Shown here one piece after another: positions 1 to 8,400 of a DNA stretch of 64,000 nt. The notes under the pieces were generated by a model. The model had not been told where the DNA came from, did no database searches, and was given only the letters and a program-made list of their open reading frames with translations. The DNA comes from Pseudomonas sp. FP2309 (lineage in GTDB: Bacteria > Pseudomonadota > Gammaproteobacteria > Pseudomonadales > Pseudomonadaceae). The stretch spans positions 248,001-312,000 of the forward strand of contig NZ_CP117439.1 in assembly GCF_030687575.1 (NCBI RefSeq), in the 5' to 3' direction. Each line of letters opens with the position of its first letter. The stretch's first letter is position 1. The translations under genes and the position numbers were made by a program.

Positions 1-1
1 C

Positions 2-124
2 ATCGAGCAGGTGGAGCAGGCGCGCTTTTTGTTGGAGCAGGACTGCGACATGGGCCAGGGCTACTGGTTTGGACGGCCGATGCCGGCCGAAGAGCTTGAT
101 TGGTCACGAGCCCCCGCCATCTGA
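2..124 (+). CDS. EAL-domain protein, C-terminal fragment
   Basis: The window opens inside a gene; only its last 40 codons are present, ending in TGA. The residues GQGYWFGRPM followed by an acidic stretch are typical of the last strand and helix of EAL (cyclic-di-GMP phosphodiesterase) domains, where the chain often ends soon after. Catalytic residues and any GGDEF or sensor domain lie to the left of the window, so activity cannot be judged. It is separate from the complete EAL gene rimA further along. Confidence 0.75.
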   Translation: MEQVEQARFLLEQDCDMGQGYWFGRPMPAEELDWSRAPAI

Positions 125-150
125 GCTTGAAACACGAGCAAACTGTGAGG

Positions 151-162
151 GCTTGCTCGCTC
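151..162. repeat. Half copy of the GGGCTTGCTCGC hairpin repeat
   Basis: GGGCTTGCTCGC is the right arm of the full hairpin seen at 7212-7267. Here the matching left arm is missing or decayed. It lies in the gap after the EAL gene. Bases 125-355 otherwise hold only the oscA promoter region. Confidence 0.5.
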
Positions 163-240
163 CCCTATTGGATCTTCTCAAGGGCTGATCTTGGCGATTA
201 TCCCTTTGCAACCCCATGCCCTTCAGAAAATTCATTCTGG

Positions 241-300
241 TTATATAAACATTCTTAAATAGTATTTTTAAGAATATCCGCGCTTATCTACTATCGCTCT
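241..300 (+). promoter_or_regulatory. AT-rich oscA upstream region with inverted repeat, possible CysB site
   Basis: ATTCTTAAA (251-259) and TTTAAGAAT (267-275) form a perfect inverted repeat with a 7-base spacer inside an AT-rich block. A possible -10 box TACTAT lies at 289-294, and the spot 17 bases further up does not match a good -35, which suggests an activator-dependent promoter. Similar ATTCTTA-type sequences occur before other sulfur genes in the window. Assignment to CysB is inference. Confidence 0.4.
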
Positions 301-355
301 CACGCCGCAAGCAGTGCCACCACTGCGAGGCACCCTTCATCTCAGGAGCGAGACC

Positions 356-538
356 ATGAGCGCATCCCTACGTAGCGTCGACGGCCAGGACGAAGCAGCC
401 ATTTTGCGTGAAATCCAGAGCGCCCTGCGCGATCTGCGCTTCGGCGCGGTGGAAATCACCGTGCACAACGCCCAAGTGGTGCAGATCGAGCGCAAGGAAA
501 AATTCCGTTTGCAGAACCCGGCGAACAAACCGGGCTGA
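356..538 (+). CDS. oscA: OscA-like small protein (DUF2292/YezD family), sulfur starvation
   Basis: A 60-residue acidic/basic protein that fits the DUF2292 (YezD) family. Residues 13-45 form the family core: a helix (ILREIQSALRDLRFG) and a beta strand ending in QIERKEKFRL. In Pseudomonas, OscA is encoded just before the sulfate-binding protein and is linked to use of organosulfur compounds in sulfur starvation and to chromate tolerance; its biochemical role is not known. The start at 356 has an AGGAGCGAGACC ribosome site just before it. The gap to sbp is 83 bases, so the two are probably co-transcribed. Confidence 0.85.
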   Translation: MSASLRSVDGQDEAAILREIQSALRDLRFGAVEITVHNAQVVQIERKEKFRLQNPANKPG

Positions 539-621
539 GCATTGACGGCGACAGCCCCGTCACTCGATAGACCCGTAACGATAAGAACAAGCCAACACCC
601 AAGAATTCTCAGGAGCCTTCC

Positions 622-1632
622 ATGTCGTCGATTCGCCGTTATGCCCTGGCCGCGCTGGCCAGTGCCGTGTTTGCCGGTTCCGCCGTTGCCAAGGACTACG
701 AGTTGCTCAACGTCTCGTACGACCCGACGCGTGAGCTGTACCAGGACTACAACGCAGAGTTCACCCAATTCTGGAAACAGTCCCACCCTGGCGACAACGT
801 CAAGATCCAGCAATCCCACGGTGGTTCGGGCAAGCAGGGCCGGGCGGTGATCGACGGTCTGCGCGCCGACGTCGTGACCCTGGCCCTGGCTGGTGACATC
901 GACGAAATCGCCAAACTGGGCAAGACCTTGCCGGAAAACTGGCAGACCCGCCTGCCGGATGCGAGCACCCCGTACACCTCGACCATCGTGTTCCTGGTGC
1001 GCAAGGGCAACCCTAAAGGCATCAAGGACTGGGGCGACCTGATTAAAAAGGACGTGTCGGTGATCACCCCTAACCCGAAAACCTCCGGCGGTGCGCGCTG
1101 GAACTTCCTCGCCGCGTGGGCTTACGGCCTCAAAGCCGGCGGCAGCGAAGCCAAGGCTCAGGAGTACGTGAAAGAGCTGTTCAAGCACGTGCCGATCCTC
1201 GACACCGGCGCGCGCGGCTCGACCATTACCTTCGTCAACAACGGTCAGGGTGACGTGTTGCTGGCCTGGGAAAACGAAGCGTTCCTGGCGCTCAAGGAAG
1301 ACGGCGGCGCCGACAAGTTCGATATCGTCGTTCCGTCCCTGTCGATCCTCGCGGAGCCGCCAGTGGCGGTGGTCGACAAGAACGCCGAGAAGAAGGGCAA
1401 CACCGAGATCGCAACCGAATACCTGAAACACCTGTACAGCCCGGCTGGCCAGGAGATTGCGGCGAAAAACTTCTACCGTCCACGCGATGCAAAAGTAGCC
1501 GCCAAATACGCCCAGCAGTTCCCCAAACTGGACCTGGTGACTATCGACAAAGACTTCGGCGGCTGGAAAACTGCCCAACCGAAATTCTTTAACGACGGTG
1601 GCGTGTTCGACCAGATCTATACGGCGCAGTAA
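622..1632 (+). CDS. sbp: Periplasmic sulfate-binding protein
   Basis: A 336-residue solute-binding protein of the sulfate/thiosulfate family that delivers sulfate to the CysTWA importer. Residues 1-23 are a signal peptide ending AVA before [17 protein letters not shown], the usual mature start of Sbp. The motif [18 protein letters not shown] (residues ~71-88) and the later ALKEDGG and FYRPRD segments are typical. No lipobox is present, so it should be soluble in the periplasm. A hairpin directly after it (1657-1678) may keep its expression above that of the permease genes. Confidence 0.95.
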   Translation: MSSIRRYALAALASAVFAGSAVAKDYELLNVSYDPTRELYQDYNAEFTQFWKQSHPGDNVKIQQSHGGSGKQGRAVIDGLRADVVTLALAGDIDEIAKLGKTLPENWQTRLPDASTPYTSTIVFLVRKGNPKGIKDWGDLIKKDVSVITPNPKTSGGARWNFLAAWAYGLKAGGSEAKAQEYVKELFKHVPILDTGARGSTITFVNNGQGDVLLAWENEAFLALKEDGGADKFDIVVPSLSILAEPPVAVVDKNAEKKGNTEIATEYLKHLYSPAGQEIAAKNFYRPRDAKVAAKYAQQFPKLDLVTIDKDFGGWKTAQPKFFNDGGVFDQIYTAQ

Positions 1633-1656
1633 GCCGAGAAACACACACCCACGAAG

Positions 1657-1684
1657 CCCGCATTCACCTGCGGGTTTTGTGTGT
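1657..1684 (+). terminator. Intercistronic hairpin between sbp and cysT
   Basis: CCCGCA-TTCACC-TGCGGG followed by TTTT forms a short terminator-like hairpin. Flanking ACACACA (left) and TGTGTGT (right) could extend the stem. Placed between a binding-protein gene and its permease genes, it is likely a partial terminator or mRNA stabiliser. Confidence 0.55.
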
Positions 1685-1708
1685 CAGTTCCGCTAACCAA
1701 GGACTCTT

Positions 1709-2527
1709 ATGTCGCGTCGTATTTCCCCCGTCATACCCGGCTTCGGGCTGACGCTGGGCTACACCGTCGTGTACCTCAGCCTGATCGTACTCATCCCCCT
1801 GGCGGCGATGTTCGTCCACGCGGCTCAACTCACCTGGGATCAGTTCTGGGCCATCATTTCCGCACCGCGCGTGCTGGCGGCCTTGAAACTGAGCTTCAGC
1901 ACCGCGTTGTACGCCGCGCTGATCAACGGCGTGATCGGCACGCTGCTGGCCTGGGTGCTGGTGCGCTACACCTTCCCCGGCCGCAAGATCATCGATGCGA
2001 TGATCGACCTGCCGTTCGCCCTGCCCACCGCCGTGGCCGGTATTGCCTTGACCGCGCTGTATGCGCCTAACGGCCTGGTCGGCCAGTTCGCCGCCGACCT
2101 GGGCTTCAAGATCGCTTATTCGCCACTGGGCATCACGCTGGCGCTGACCTTCGTCACCCTGCCGTTCGTGGTGCGCACGGTGCAGCCGGTGCTCGCCGAT
2201 ATCCCACGTGAAGTCGAAGAAGCCGCTGCCTGTCTGGGCGCCAAGCCGTTGCAGGTGTTCCGCTACATCCTCGTGCCGGCGCTGCTGCCCGCCTGGCTGA
2301 CCGGCTTCGCCCTGGCGTTTGCCCGTGGTGTAGGCGAGTACGGTTCGGTGATTTTCATCGCGGGCAACATGCCGATGAAAACCGAGATCCTGCCGTTGCT
2401 GATCATGGTCAAACTCGACCAGTACGACTACCGCGGCGCCACCTCCATTGGGGTGTTGATGCTGGTGGTTTCCTTTGTATTGCTGCTGCTGATCAACTTG
2501 CTGCAGCGGCGCATCGAACGTCCATAA
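1709..2527 (+). CDS. cysT: Sulfate ABC transporter permease CysT (CysU)
   Basis: A 272-residue inner-membrane permease with about six hydrophobic segments. The EAA loop that docks on the ATPase is at residues ~168-185 ([17 protein letters not shown]). The segment [21 protein letters not shown] is characteristic of CysT. It pairs with CysW to form the channel. The ATG start is preceded by AAGGA. cysW follows after 13 bases with its own AAGGAGG site, so the genes are one operon. Confidence 0.95.
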   Translation: MSRRISPVIPGFGLTLGYTVVYLSLIVLIPLAAMFVHAAQLTWDQFWAIISAPRVLAALKLSFSTALYAALINGVIGTLLAWVLVRYTFPGRKIIDAMIDLPFALPTAVAGIALTALYAPNGLVGQFAADLGFKIAYSPLGITLALTFVTLPFVVRTVQPVLADIPREVEEAAACLGAKPLQVFRYILVPALLPAWLTGFALAFARGVGEYGSVIFIAGNMPMKTEILPLLIMVKLDQYDYRGATSIGVLMLVVSFVLLLLINLLQRRIERP

Positions 2528-2540
2528 GGAGGCGCGGAAC

Positions 2541-3413
2541 ATGTCCCAATCGTCTATTTCCGCCGCGTCCTCGGCCAACGCCGCCCGACGTGGCAGCGCC
2601 GTGTCGCGACGCATCCTGATCGGCCTTGGCTGGCTGGTGTTCTTTCTGTTCCTGTTGCTGCCGCTGTTTATCGTGGTGTCCCAGGGCCTGAAGAACGGCC
2701 TGGGTACCTTCTTCAGCGCGATCCTTGAGCCCGACGCGTTGTCGGCGCTGAAACTCACGGTGATCGCCGTGCTGATCTCGGTGCCGCTCAACCTGGTGTT
2801 CGGGGTGAGTGCTGCATGGTGCGTGAGCAAGTACTCGTTCCGTGGCAAGAGCATCCTGGTGACGCTGATCGACCTGCCGTTTTCGGTGTCGCCGGTGATC
2901 GCGGGCCTGGTGTACGTGCTGATGTTCGGCGCGCAAGGTTTCTTCGGCCCATGGCTGCAGGAGCATGACATTCAGATCGTGTTCGCCCTGCCGGGCATTG
3001 TGCTGGCGACCATCTTCGTCACCGTGCCGTTCGTGGCCCGTGAACTGATCCCGCTGATGCAGGAGCAGGGCACCCAGGAAGAGGAGGCCGCACGCCTGCT
3101 CGGCGCCAATGGCTGGCAGATGTTCTGGCATGTGACCGTGCCGAACATCAAGTGGGGCCTGATCTACGGCGTGGTGCTGTGTACCGCGCGGGCCATGGGG
3201 GAATTCGGCGCGGTATCGGTGGTGTCCGGCCACATTCGCGGCGTCACCAATACCCTGCCGCTGCACGTCGAGATTCTCTACAACGAATACAACCACGTGG
3301 CCGCGTTTGCGGTGGCCAGCCTGTTGCTGATCCTGGCGCTCTTTATCCTGCTGCTCAAGCAATGGAGCGAGAACCGTATCAACCGCCTGCGCAACAGCGC
3401 CGGTGAGGAATAA
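2541..3413 (+). CDS. cysW: Sulfate ABC transporter permease CysW
   Basis: A 290-residue second permease subunit with about six membrane segments and an EAA loop at residues ~178-195 ([16 protein letters not shown]). The first ~25 residues are a polar Ser/Ala-rich tail before the first membrane helix. The segment [19 protein letters not shown] is the CysW counterpart of the CysT motif. An AAGGAGGCGCGGAAC ribosome site supports this start. The stop lies three bases before the cysA ATG, consistent with tight coupling. Confidence 0.95.
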   Translation: MSQSSISAASSANAARRGSAVSRRILIGLGWLVFFLFLLLPLFIVVSQGLKNGLGTFFSAILEPDALSALKLTVIAVLISVPLNLVFGVSAAWCVSKYSFRGKSILVTLIDLPFSVSPVIAGLVYVLMFGAQGFFGPWLQEHDIQIVFALPGIVLATIFVTVPFVARELIPLMQEQGTQEEEAARLLGANGWQMFWHVTVPNIKWGLIYGVVLCTARAMGEFGAVSVVSGHIRGVTNTLPLHVEILYNEYNHVAAFAVASLLLILALFILLLKQWSENRINRLRNSAGEE

Positions 3414-3416
3414 GTC

Positions 3417-4397
3417 ATGTCGATCGAAGTCCGTAATGTCAGCAAGAACTTCAACGCCTTCAAGGCCCTGAACAGCATCAATCTGGACATCCAGAGTGGC
3501 GAGCTGGTGGCGTTGCTGGGCCCTTCCGGCTGCGGCAAGACCACCTTGCTGCGCATCATCGCCGGCCTGGAAACTCCGGATGACGGCAGCATCGTGTTCC
3601 ACGGTGAAGACGTCTCCGGCCACGATGTGCGTGATCGCAACGTCGGGTTTGTGTTTCAGCACTACGCGCTGTTCCGCCACATGAGCGTGTTCGACAACGT
3701 CGCTTTCGGCCTGCGCATGAAACCGAAAAACCAGCGGCCCACCGAGAGCCAGATCGCGACCAAGGTTCACGAACTGCTGAACATGGTGCAGCTCGATTGG
3801 CTGTCCGACCGTTACCCGGAACAACTCTCCGGCGGCCAGCGCCAACGTATCGCCCTGGCCCGCGCCCTGGCGGTGGAACCCAAAGTGCTGCTGCTGGACG
3901 AACCGTTCGGCGCGCTCGATGCCAAGGTGCGTAAAGAACTGCGCCGCTGGCTGGCGCGCTTGCACGAAGACATCAACCTGACCTCGGTGTTCGTGACCCA
4001 CGACCAGGAAGAGGCCATGGAAGTCGCCGACCGTATCGTGGTGATGAACAAAGGGGTGATCGAGCAGATCGGCTCACCGGGAGATGTCTACGAAAACCCG
4101 GCCAGTGACTTTGTGTACCACTTCCTGGGCGACTCCAACCGCCTGCACCTGGGCGAAGACAAACACGTGCTGTTCCGCCCCCACGAAGTGTCGTTGTCGC
4201 GCCATGAACTGGAAGACCACCACGCGGCCGAAGTGCGGGATATTCGCCCACTGGGCGCGACCACGCGGGTGACGCTCAAGGTCGAAGGCCAGCCCGAGCT
4301 GATCGAAGCCGAAGTGGTGAAAGACCACGACAGCCTGACCGGCCTGGCGCGGGGCGAGACCCTGTTCTTCAAGCCCAAGGTCTGGCAAAAAGCCTGA
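3417..4397 (+). CDS. cysA: Sulfate/thiosulfate ABC transporter ATPase CysA
   Basis: A 326-residue ATPase that powers sulfate uptake. Walker [10 protein letters not shown] is at residues ~36-44, the signature [15 protein letters not shown] at ~137, and Walker [12 protein letters not shown] at ~158-168, followed by the switch His in THDQEE. The last ~85 residues match the TOBE-like regulatory domain of CysA. It completes the sbp-cysT-cysW-cysA set needed for sulfate import and ends just before a cluster of hairpins that may stop transcription. Confidence 0.95.
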   Translation: MSIEVRNVSKNFNAFKALNSINLDIQSGELVALLGPSGCGKTTLLRIIAGLETPDDGSIVFHGEDVSGHDVRDRNVGFVFQHYALFRHMSVFDNVAFGLRMKPKNQRPTESQIATKVHELLNMVQLDWLSDRYPEQLSGGQRQRIALARALAVEPKVLLLDEPFGALDAKVRKELRRWLARLHEDINLTSVFVTHDQEEAMEVADRIVVMNKGVIEQIGSPGDVYENPASDFVYHFLGDSNRLHLGEDKHVLFRPHEVSLSRHELEDHHAAEVRDIRPLGATTRVTLKVEGQPELIEAEVVKDHDSLTGLARGETLFFKPKVWQKA

Positions 4398-4405
4398 CCC
4401 TCCGA

Positions 4406-4506
4406 GCGTTCCCACGCTCTGCGTGGGAACGCCTCTTGTGACGCTCTGCGTCACGCTTTGGGACGCGGAGCGTCCTGGGCTGCATTCCCACGCAGAGCGT
4501 GGGAAC
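4406..4506. repeat. Cluster of four palindromic hairpins (Pseudomonas intergenic repeat)
   Basis: Four hairpins lie in a row: GCGTTCCCACGC-TCT-GCGTGGGAACGC (4406-4432), GTGACGC-TCT-GCGTCAC (4438-4454), GGACGC-GGA-GCGTCC (4461-4475) and TTCCCACGC-AGA-GCGTGGGAA (4485-4505). The first and fourth share a stem but have complementary loops (TCT and AGA), so they are inverted copies. The cluster lies between convergent genes and overlaps the 3' end of the minus-strand gene, whose stop codon falls in the second hairpin. Confidence 0.85.
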
Positions 4507-5041
4507 GATCATGTGGGAGCTGGCTCGGCTTCAGATCGCGGCGTTCTACCGGGCCGGACCGCGCCTCAATCTGCTCTTTAAGTTCATGCCGCAACCCCAG
4601 CAAAAACGCCAGCTCCGCCACCACAAACAACGGCCCCACGATCAACCCAGATACATCGTCCACAAACGCGGGTTTCTTGCCTTCGTAGTAGTGCCCGACA
4701 AACTGAATCACCCAGCCCACCACGAACATCCCCACGCCACTGCTCAGCCAGACCAGAGTGTCTTGCGCGGCCAGCACGTGCCCGGCCCATACCGACAAGC
4801 CCATCAGCACGCTCATCAGCTTGCCCAGCGCCAGTTCCAGGCGCAGGTAAAACCACGCTGACAGCAGCGCCACGATCACTGCCGGTGAAATCCACAGGCC
4901 ACCCATCGCCCATTCAGGGCGCGACAGCAGCACGGCCACGGCGACGACGATCAAGGGGATGCCAATGAAGTGGCTGGCGATATTGCGCGGGTCGCGGTGG
5001 TAGGCGGCGTATTGACTGAGGTGGTCGACGAGGCTTTTCAT
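4451..5041 (-). CDS. Mpo1/YGL010w-like membrane protein (DUF962)
   Basis: A 196-residue membrane protein of the DUF962 family, whose yeast member Mpo1 is an iron-dependent dioxygenase acting on 2-hydroxy fatty acids. Family marks are YHRDPRNIASHFIGIPL near residue 12 and FVGHYYEGKKPAF near residue 115, which carry the conserved His residues; about four hydrophobic segments lie between and after them. The start at 5041 is chosen because AGGAGGAACAACA precedes it. The final ~20 residues are encoded by the hairpin repeat cluster and are probably not part of the ancestral protein. Confidence 0.8.
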   Translation of the reverse strand: MKSLVDHLSQYAAYHRDPRNIASHFIGIPLIVVAVAVLLSRPEWAMGGLWISPAVIVALLSAWFYLRLELALGKLMSVLMGLSVWAGHVLAAQDTLVWLSSGVGMFVVGWVIQFVGHYYEGKKPAFVDDVSGLIVGPLFVVAELAFLLGLRHELKEQIEARSGPVERRDLKPSQLPHDRSHALRGNAAQDAPRPKA

Positions 5042-5124
5042 TGTTGTTCCTCCTGTAGGATGTTTGATCATGCCCTGTCAGCCAGCGCCTGACTGTCAGC
5101 TGGGCGACAATCTTCGGAGTTCCC

Positions 5125-5811
5125 ATGGATGCAGAGAAGTGGCATGCCCGTCTGGCCAGCGGCCATTGGTTCAGTCATCTGCCTGTCGATCTACAGCGTC
5201 GCTTGCTGGCGGCCGCGCGGTTGCGCGTGCTGGCGGCGGGCCAGTTCCTGTTCAAGCGCGGCGACCCGCCCTGTGGGCTGTACGCGGTGCTGGATGGCGC
5301 GGTGCGCATCAGTGCCGTGAACGCCCAGGGTAAGGAAGCGGTGTTGAGCCTGGTGGAAACACCCTACTGGTTCGGGGAGATTTGCCTGTTCGACAACCTG
5401 CCGCGCACCCACGATGCCCAGGCCTCGGGGCCGTGCACGCTGTTGCAGGTGCCGCAGGCGGCCATGCTCGACATCCTTGAACACCAACCGGCGTATTGGC
5501 GTGATGTGGCCTTGTTGATGAGCCACAAGCTGCGCCTGTCGTTGATCAATATCGAACAGATGAGCCTGATGCCCGCGTCGGCGCGCCTGGCCCATCGGCT
5601 GCTGATGATCGCCCGAGGCTACGGCGAAATCGACCAGGCGCGCCACACCCTGCAACTGCCTCAGGAAGACCTGGCGGCGATGTTGGGCCTGTCGCGCCAG
5701 ACCACCAACAGTCTGCTCAAGGCGCTGGAGCAACAGGGCATCATCGGCTTGAGCTATGGCGCGATTGAGATACTCGATCTCAAAAGCCTGCAGCAGGCCG
5801 CGGGCCTATGA
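5125..5811 (+). CDS. Crp/Fnr family transcriptional regulator
   Basis: A 228-residue regulator with a cyclic-nucleotide-binding-like beta barrel at residues ~20-135 and a winged helix-turn-helix near 180-205 (EDLAAMLGLSRQTTNSLLKAL). I see no N-terminal cysteine cluster for an iron-sulfur centre, so it is not an FNR or ANR oxygen sensor. Its ligand and targets are unknown. It is divergent from the DUF962 gene, with 83 bases between starts, and its 3' end overlaps the next minus-strand gene by six bases. Confidence 0.85.
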   Translation: MDAEKWHARLASGHWFSHLPVDLQRRLLAAARLRVLAAGQFLFKRGDPPCGLYAVLDGAVRISAVNAQGKEAVLSLVETPYWFGEICLFDNLPRTHDAQASGPCTLLQVPQAAMLDILEHQPAYWRDVALLMSHKLRLSLINIEQMSLMPASARLAHRLLMIARGYGEIDQARHTLQLPQEDLAAMLGLSRQTTNSLLKALEQQGIIGLSYGAIEILDLKSLQQAAGL

Positions 5812-6216
5812 ACCGCGATACGTCGAGAAACCGTACGGGCTGAGCAACAACGGGATGTGGTAATGCTGGTCGGCCTGTTTGACCTGGAAAATCACCGGCA
5901 CTTCGGGGAAGAACGTCTCGCGGTTGGCCTTTTTGTAGTAGTCGCCGGTCTTGAACACCACGCGATACTCACCCGGCGTCATGCTGCGGTTGGCGGGGAA
6001 CAGTTCGGCGATGCGTCCCTGTTGGTTGGTGACGCCTTCGGACAGCGACTGCCATTGATCGCCCACCTGTTGCTCCAGGGTGACACTGACACCGGCCGAT
6101 GGCAGGCCGTTTTCCAGGTTGAGCACGTGTACGCTCAAGGGGTTGCCGGCGGCCAGGGCCAGGTTGCACAGGCCGCTTAGGCTCAGGGCGGCGAGGGTCA
6201 TGCTGAGGGTTTTCAT
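5806..6216 (-). CDS. 5-hydroxyisourate hydrolase, exported (transthyretin-like)
   Basis: A 136-residue transthyretin-like protein expected to hydrolyse 5-hydroxyisourate, the product of urate oxidation. A signal peptide (1-22, ending LALA) sends it to the periplasm, unlike the cytoplasmic form in purine operons. SVHVLNLENGLP near residue 28 holds the first catalytic His, and the chain ends with YRGS, the family's diagnostic C-terminus. No other purine-degradation genes are near. The following minus-strand gene is the exported heme-binding-like protein 22 bases upstream. Confidence 0.85.
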   Translation of the reverse strand: MKTLSMTLAALSLSGLCNLALAAGNPLSVHVLNLENGLPSAGVSVTLEQQVGDQWQSLSEGVTNQQGRIAELFPANRSMTPGEYRVVFKTGDYYKKANRETFFPEVPVIFQVKQADQHYHIPLLLSPYGFSTYRGS

Positions 6217-6238
6217 CGTGAGGTCCTTTCGGTTGGGA

Positions 6239-6712
6239 TCAAAGAGAGGTTTTCAGGCCCAGTTGCTCGGCGGCTTGTACGGCGCAGGCTTCGTCCTGCG
6301 CGGCGCCGCCGGCACCGGCAATGCCCAGCGCGCCCACCAGTTCGGCATCGGCAAACAGCGGCACGCCGCCGCCGAGCAACAGCAACTCGGGCAAGCTGTT
6401 AAGGTTGGCGGCCTCGGGGCTATTGCGCGCGCGTTCGGCGAACAGTCGTGTCGGGGTTTTGGTCGACAGCGCCGTGTAGGCTTTGCGCTGGCTCGCGATG
6501 CTGTTGTGCGGGCCAACGCCGTCGGCGCGCAGGCTCAGCAGCAGGTTGGCGCCGCGATCCAGGACGGTCAGTGCCGCACTGCAGTGGCTAAGGCTGGCAT
6601 CGGCCAGTTGGCGCGCGGTGTTTAAATCGAGGTCGGCATGGCGCGGCAGTGGCGGTGCGGCCAGCGCGCTGGTGCAGACAGCAAGGCTTAAAAGCAAGAC
6701 AAGGCGGGGCAT
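6239..6712 (-). CDS. Exported HbpS/GlcG-family protein
   Basis: A 157-residue protein with a signal peptide (1-18, ending ALA) and a HbpS/GlcG fold. LDLNTARQLADASLSHC is the usual first helix; VLDRGANLLLSLRADG and the glycine-rich LLLGGGVPLFADAELVGALGIAG segment complete the family signature. Some members bind heme or cobalamin-like cofactors, but most have no known function. It lies 22 bases before the hydroxyisourate hydrolase on the same strand, so the two are probably co-transcribed. Confidence 0.8.
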   Translation of the reverse strand: MPRLVLLLSLAVCTSALAAPPLPRHADLDLNTARQLADASLSHCSAALTVLDRGANLLLSLRADGVGPHNSIASQRKAYTALSTKTPTRLFAERARNSPEAANLNSLPELLLLGGGVPLFADAELVGALGIAGAGGAAQDEACAVQAAEQLGLKTSL

Positions 6713-6812
6713 AGTGACGACTCCGGAAAACAGGCCGCTACCCTAGCCAGTGAACGGGGTCAGAAACCGCACAATTTGATGACAGGTTTGTAATCAAACC
6801 CAGAGGTAAACC

Positions 6813-7178
6813 ATGCAGGTGTTGTTAGTGGAAGACCAGCCGCAACTGGCGCAGCTCATGGCCCAAGGCTTGAGCGAGGCCGGTTTCGGCGTGGAAGTCG
6901 CAGCCAATGGCATGGCGGCGCAGCGCTTTGTGGAAAGCACCGAGTACGACCTGGTGATCCTGGACGTGATGCTGCCCGGCCTGAACGCCTGGAAATTGCA
7001 GCAGGCGATTCGGCAGCGCGGGGACACCCCGGTGCTGTTCCTGACCACGCCGGGCGGGATCGAAGATCGCCTGCGCGGGTTGGAGTTGCACGAGGAGGAC
7101 TATCTGCTCAAGCCGTTTGATGCCAAGGCCCTGGTGGCGCGGGTGAGAAAGTTATTGCGGCGTGATCGTGGGCGCTGA
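6813..7178 (+). CDS. Stand-alone response-regulator receiver domain
   Basis: A 121-residue receiver domain with the acidic pair ED near residue 8, phospho-acceptor Asp51 (LVILDVMLPG) and conserved Lys100 (YLLKPF). It resembles the N-terminal half of OmpR-type regulators such as CopR, but it stops right after the receiver (VRKLLRRDRGR), with no DNA-binding domain and no kinase gene next to it. The sequence after the stop shows no continuation in any frame. It could be a genuine single-domain regulator or the remnant of a truncated two-component gene. Confidence 0.8.
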   Translation: MQVLLVEDQPQLAQLMAQGLSEAGFGVEVAANGMAAQRFVESTEYDLVILDVMLPGLNAWKLQQAIRQRGDTPVLFLTTPGGIEDRLRGLELHEEDYLLKPFDAKALVARVRKLLRRDRGR

Positions 7179-7211
7179 TTGACCGGACAGGTTCATTGCC
7201 TGAACCATCGC

Positions 7212-7267
7212 TTTCGCGAGCAAGCCCATAGGATATGCATCCAAAATGTGCGGGCTTGCTCGCGAAA
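7212..7267. repeat. Long hairpin repeat (TTTCGCGAGCAAGCCC family)
   Basis: TTTCGCGAGCAAGCCC (7212-7227) and GGGCTTGCTCGCGAAA (7252-7267) are exact reverse complements of 16 bases with a 24-base loop. It lies between convergent genes (receiver gene and araC-type gene) and may serve both as terminator. A half copy is at 151-162. Confidence 0.85.
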
Positions 7268-7294
7268 AAGCCCTCCCAACCACTGCGCATACGC

Positions 7295-8299
7295 CTACCG
7301 CGATCCTTCCCGAAACTGCCCCGGCGTCATTCCCGTCCAGCGCTTGAACGCCCGATTAAAACTGCTGGTATCGGCAAACCCCAGCAAATGGCTGATTTCG
7401 GCCAATGAGCACTGCGGGTCGCGCAAATGCTGCAATGCCAGGTTCTGTCGGCATTCATTGAGCAGCGCGTCGAACCGGCATCCCTCATCGGCCAAGTGCC
7501 GTTGCACGCTGCGCAGGCTTACATGCAGCGCCTGGGCAACCCGTTCGGCGCTCGGCTCGCCGTCGGGCAATTGCGCCTCGATCGCCGCACGCACTTTGCG
7601 CTCCCAGGTCAGCGGTTGCAGTTGGGCAAGGGTGCGTTTGAGGACCGTCTCGTTGTGCTCGGCCAGCTCCGGGTTGGCGTCGTCCAGGTGGCTGTCGAAG
7701 TCCTGCGCTGCAAATTCCAGGCAGTCCTCCACCGCGCCAAAATTGACCGGTGCGCGGAACACCGTGTGCCACGGCGTGGGGTCGACCGGTTGCGGGCGGC
7801 GCAAATGCACGGCCAGTGGCGCGTAATCCCGGCCCAGGCGGTTACGGCAGGTGCGCACATAGATTGCTGCAAACGCATCGATGGCTTCCAGCGCCGGCGC
7901 CGGGCTGCCCTGGGGTTGCAACAGACGAAAGCGGTAGCGCTCGCCGTCGCGTGTCAGTTCAAGCGTCAAGGCATCACTGACCACCTGGTGATAGCGCACG
8001 ATGCGTTCGAACACCTCGCGCAGACTGCCGCTGGCCACCAGCGCATAGCCCAACGCATGAAAGGTGGTGGGGCTGACAAACCGCGACACCCGCAAACCGA
8101 TCGCCGGATCGCCGCTGGCCTGCACCGCCAGCGCCCACAGGCGCGTGGTGGCCGACAGCGGGTAGCGCGCGTTAGGGTCGTCCATCTGCTGCGGGTCGAG
8201 CCCGGCCTCATGGCACAGCGTGGCGCTGTCGAGGCCCAGGGCGTCGAGCTGCTTGCGCAGGGCACGGGTCCAGCTGGCGAGGGACGTGGGTTCGGTCAT
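7295..8299 (-). CDS. AraC-family regulator with arabinose-binding-type N domain
   Basis: A 334-residue regulator. The first ~200 residues match the Arabinose_bd-type effector domain common in OruR/ArgR-like AraC proteins. Two helix-turn-helix motifs lie in the last ~90 residues, ending FADTSSFNRAFKRWTGMTPGQFR, the AraC signature. It is divergent from the fatty-acid desaturase gene with about 100 bases between starts, so it probably controls that gene, perhaps in response to a fatty acid or alkane-like ligand. That link is inferred from gene order. Confidence 0.88.
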   Translation of the reverse strand: MTEPTSLASWTRALRKQLDALGLDSATLCHEAGLDPQQMDDPNARYPLSATTRLWALAVQASGDPAIGLRVSRFVSPTTFHALGYALVASGSLREVFERIVRYHQVVSDALTLELTRDGERYRFRLLQPQGSPAPALEAIDAFAAIYVRTCRNRLGRDYAPLAVHLRRPQPVDPTPWHTVFRAPVNFGAVEDCLEFAAQDFDSHLDDANPELAEHNETVLKRTLAQLQPLTWERKVRAAIEAQLPDGEPSAERVAQALHVSLRSVQRHLADEGCRFDALLNECRQNLALQHLRDPQCSLAEISHLLGFADTSSFNRAFKRWTGMTPGQFREGSR

Positions 8300-8400
8300 G
8301 GCGATTGGCGCTTGCAGTCAACAGGTTGGCGTGTGGGGCTAGCGTCCTGCGCGATGGCCTGGGGCAGGATGTAACCCTTGATGAATAAGAGGATGGGAGC

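Noticed and set aside
337..1644. Minus-strand open frame of 435 codons opposite oscA and sbp
   Set aside because: Shadow of well-supported plus-strand genes; no recognisable protein features or ribosome site.
7179..7294. Frameshifted DNA-binding half after the lone receiver gene
   Set aside because: All frames after 7178 give the hairpin repeat and no winged-helix sequence.
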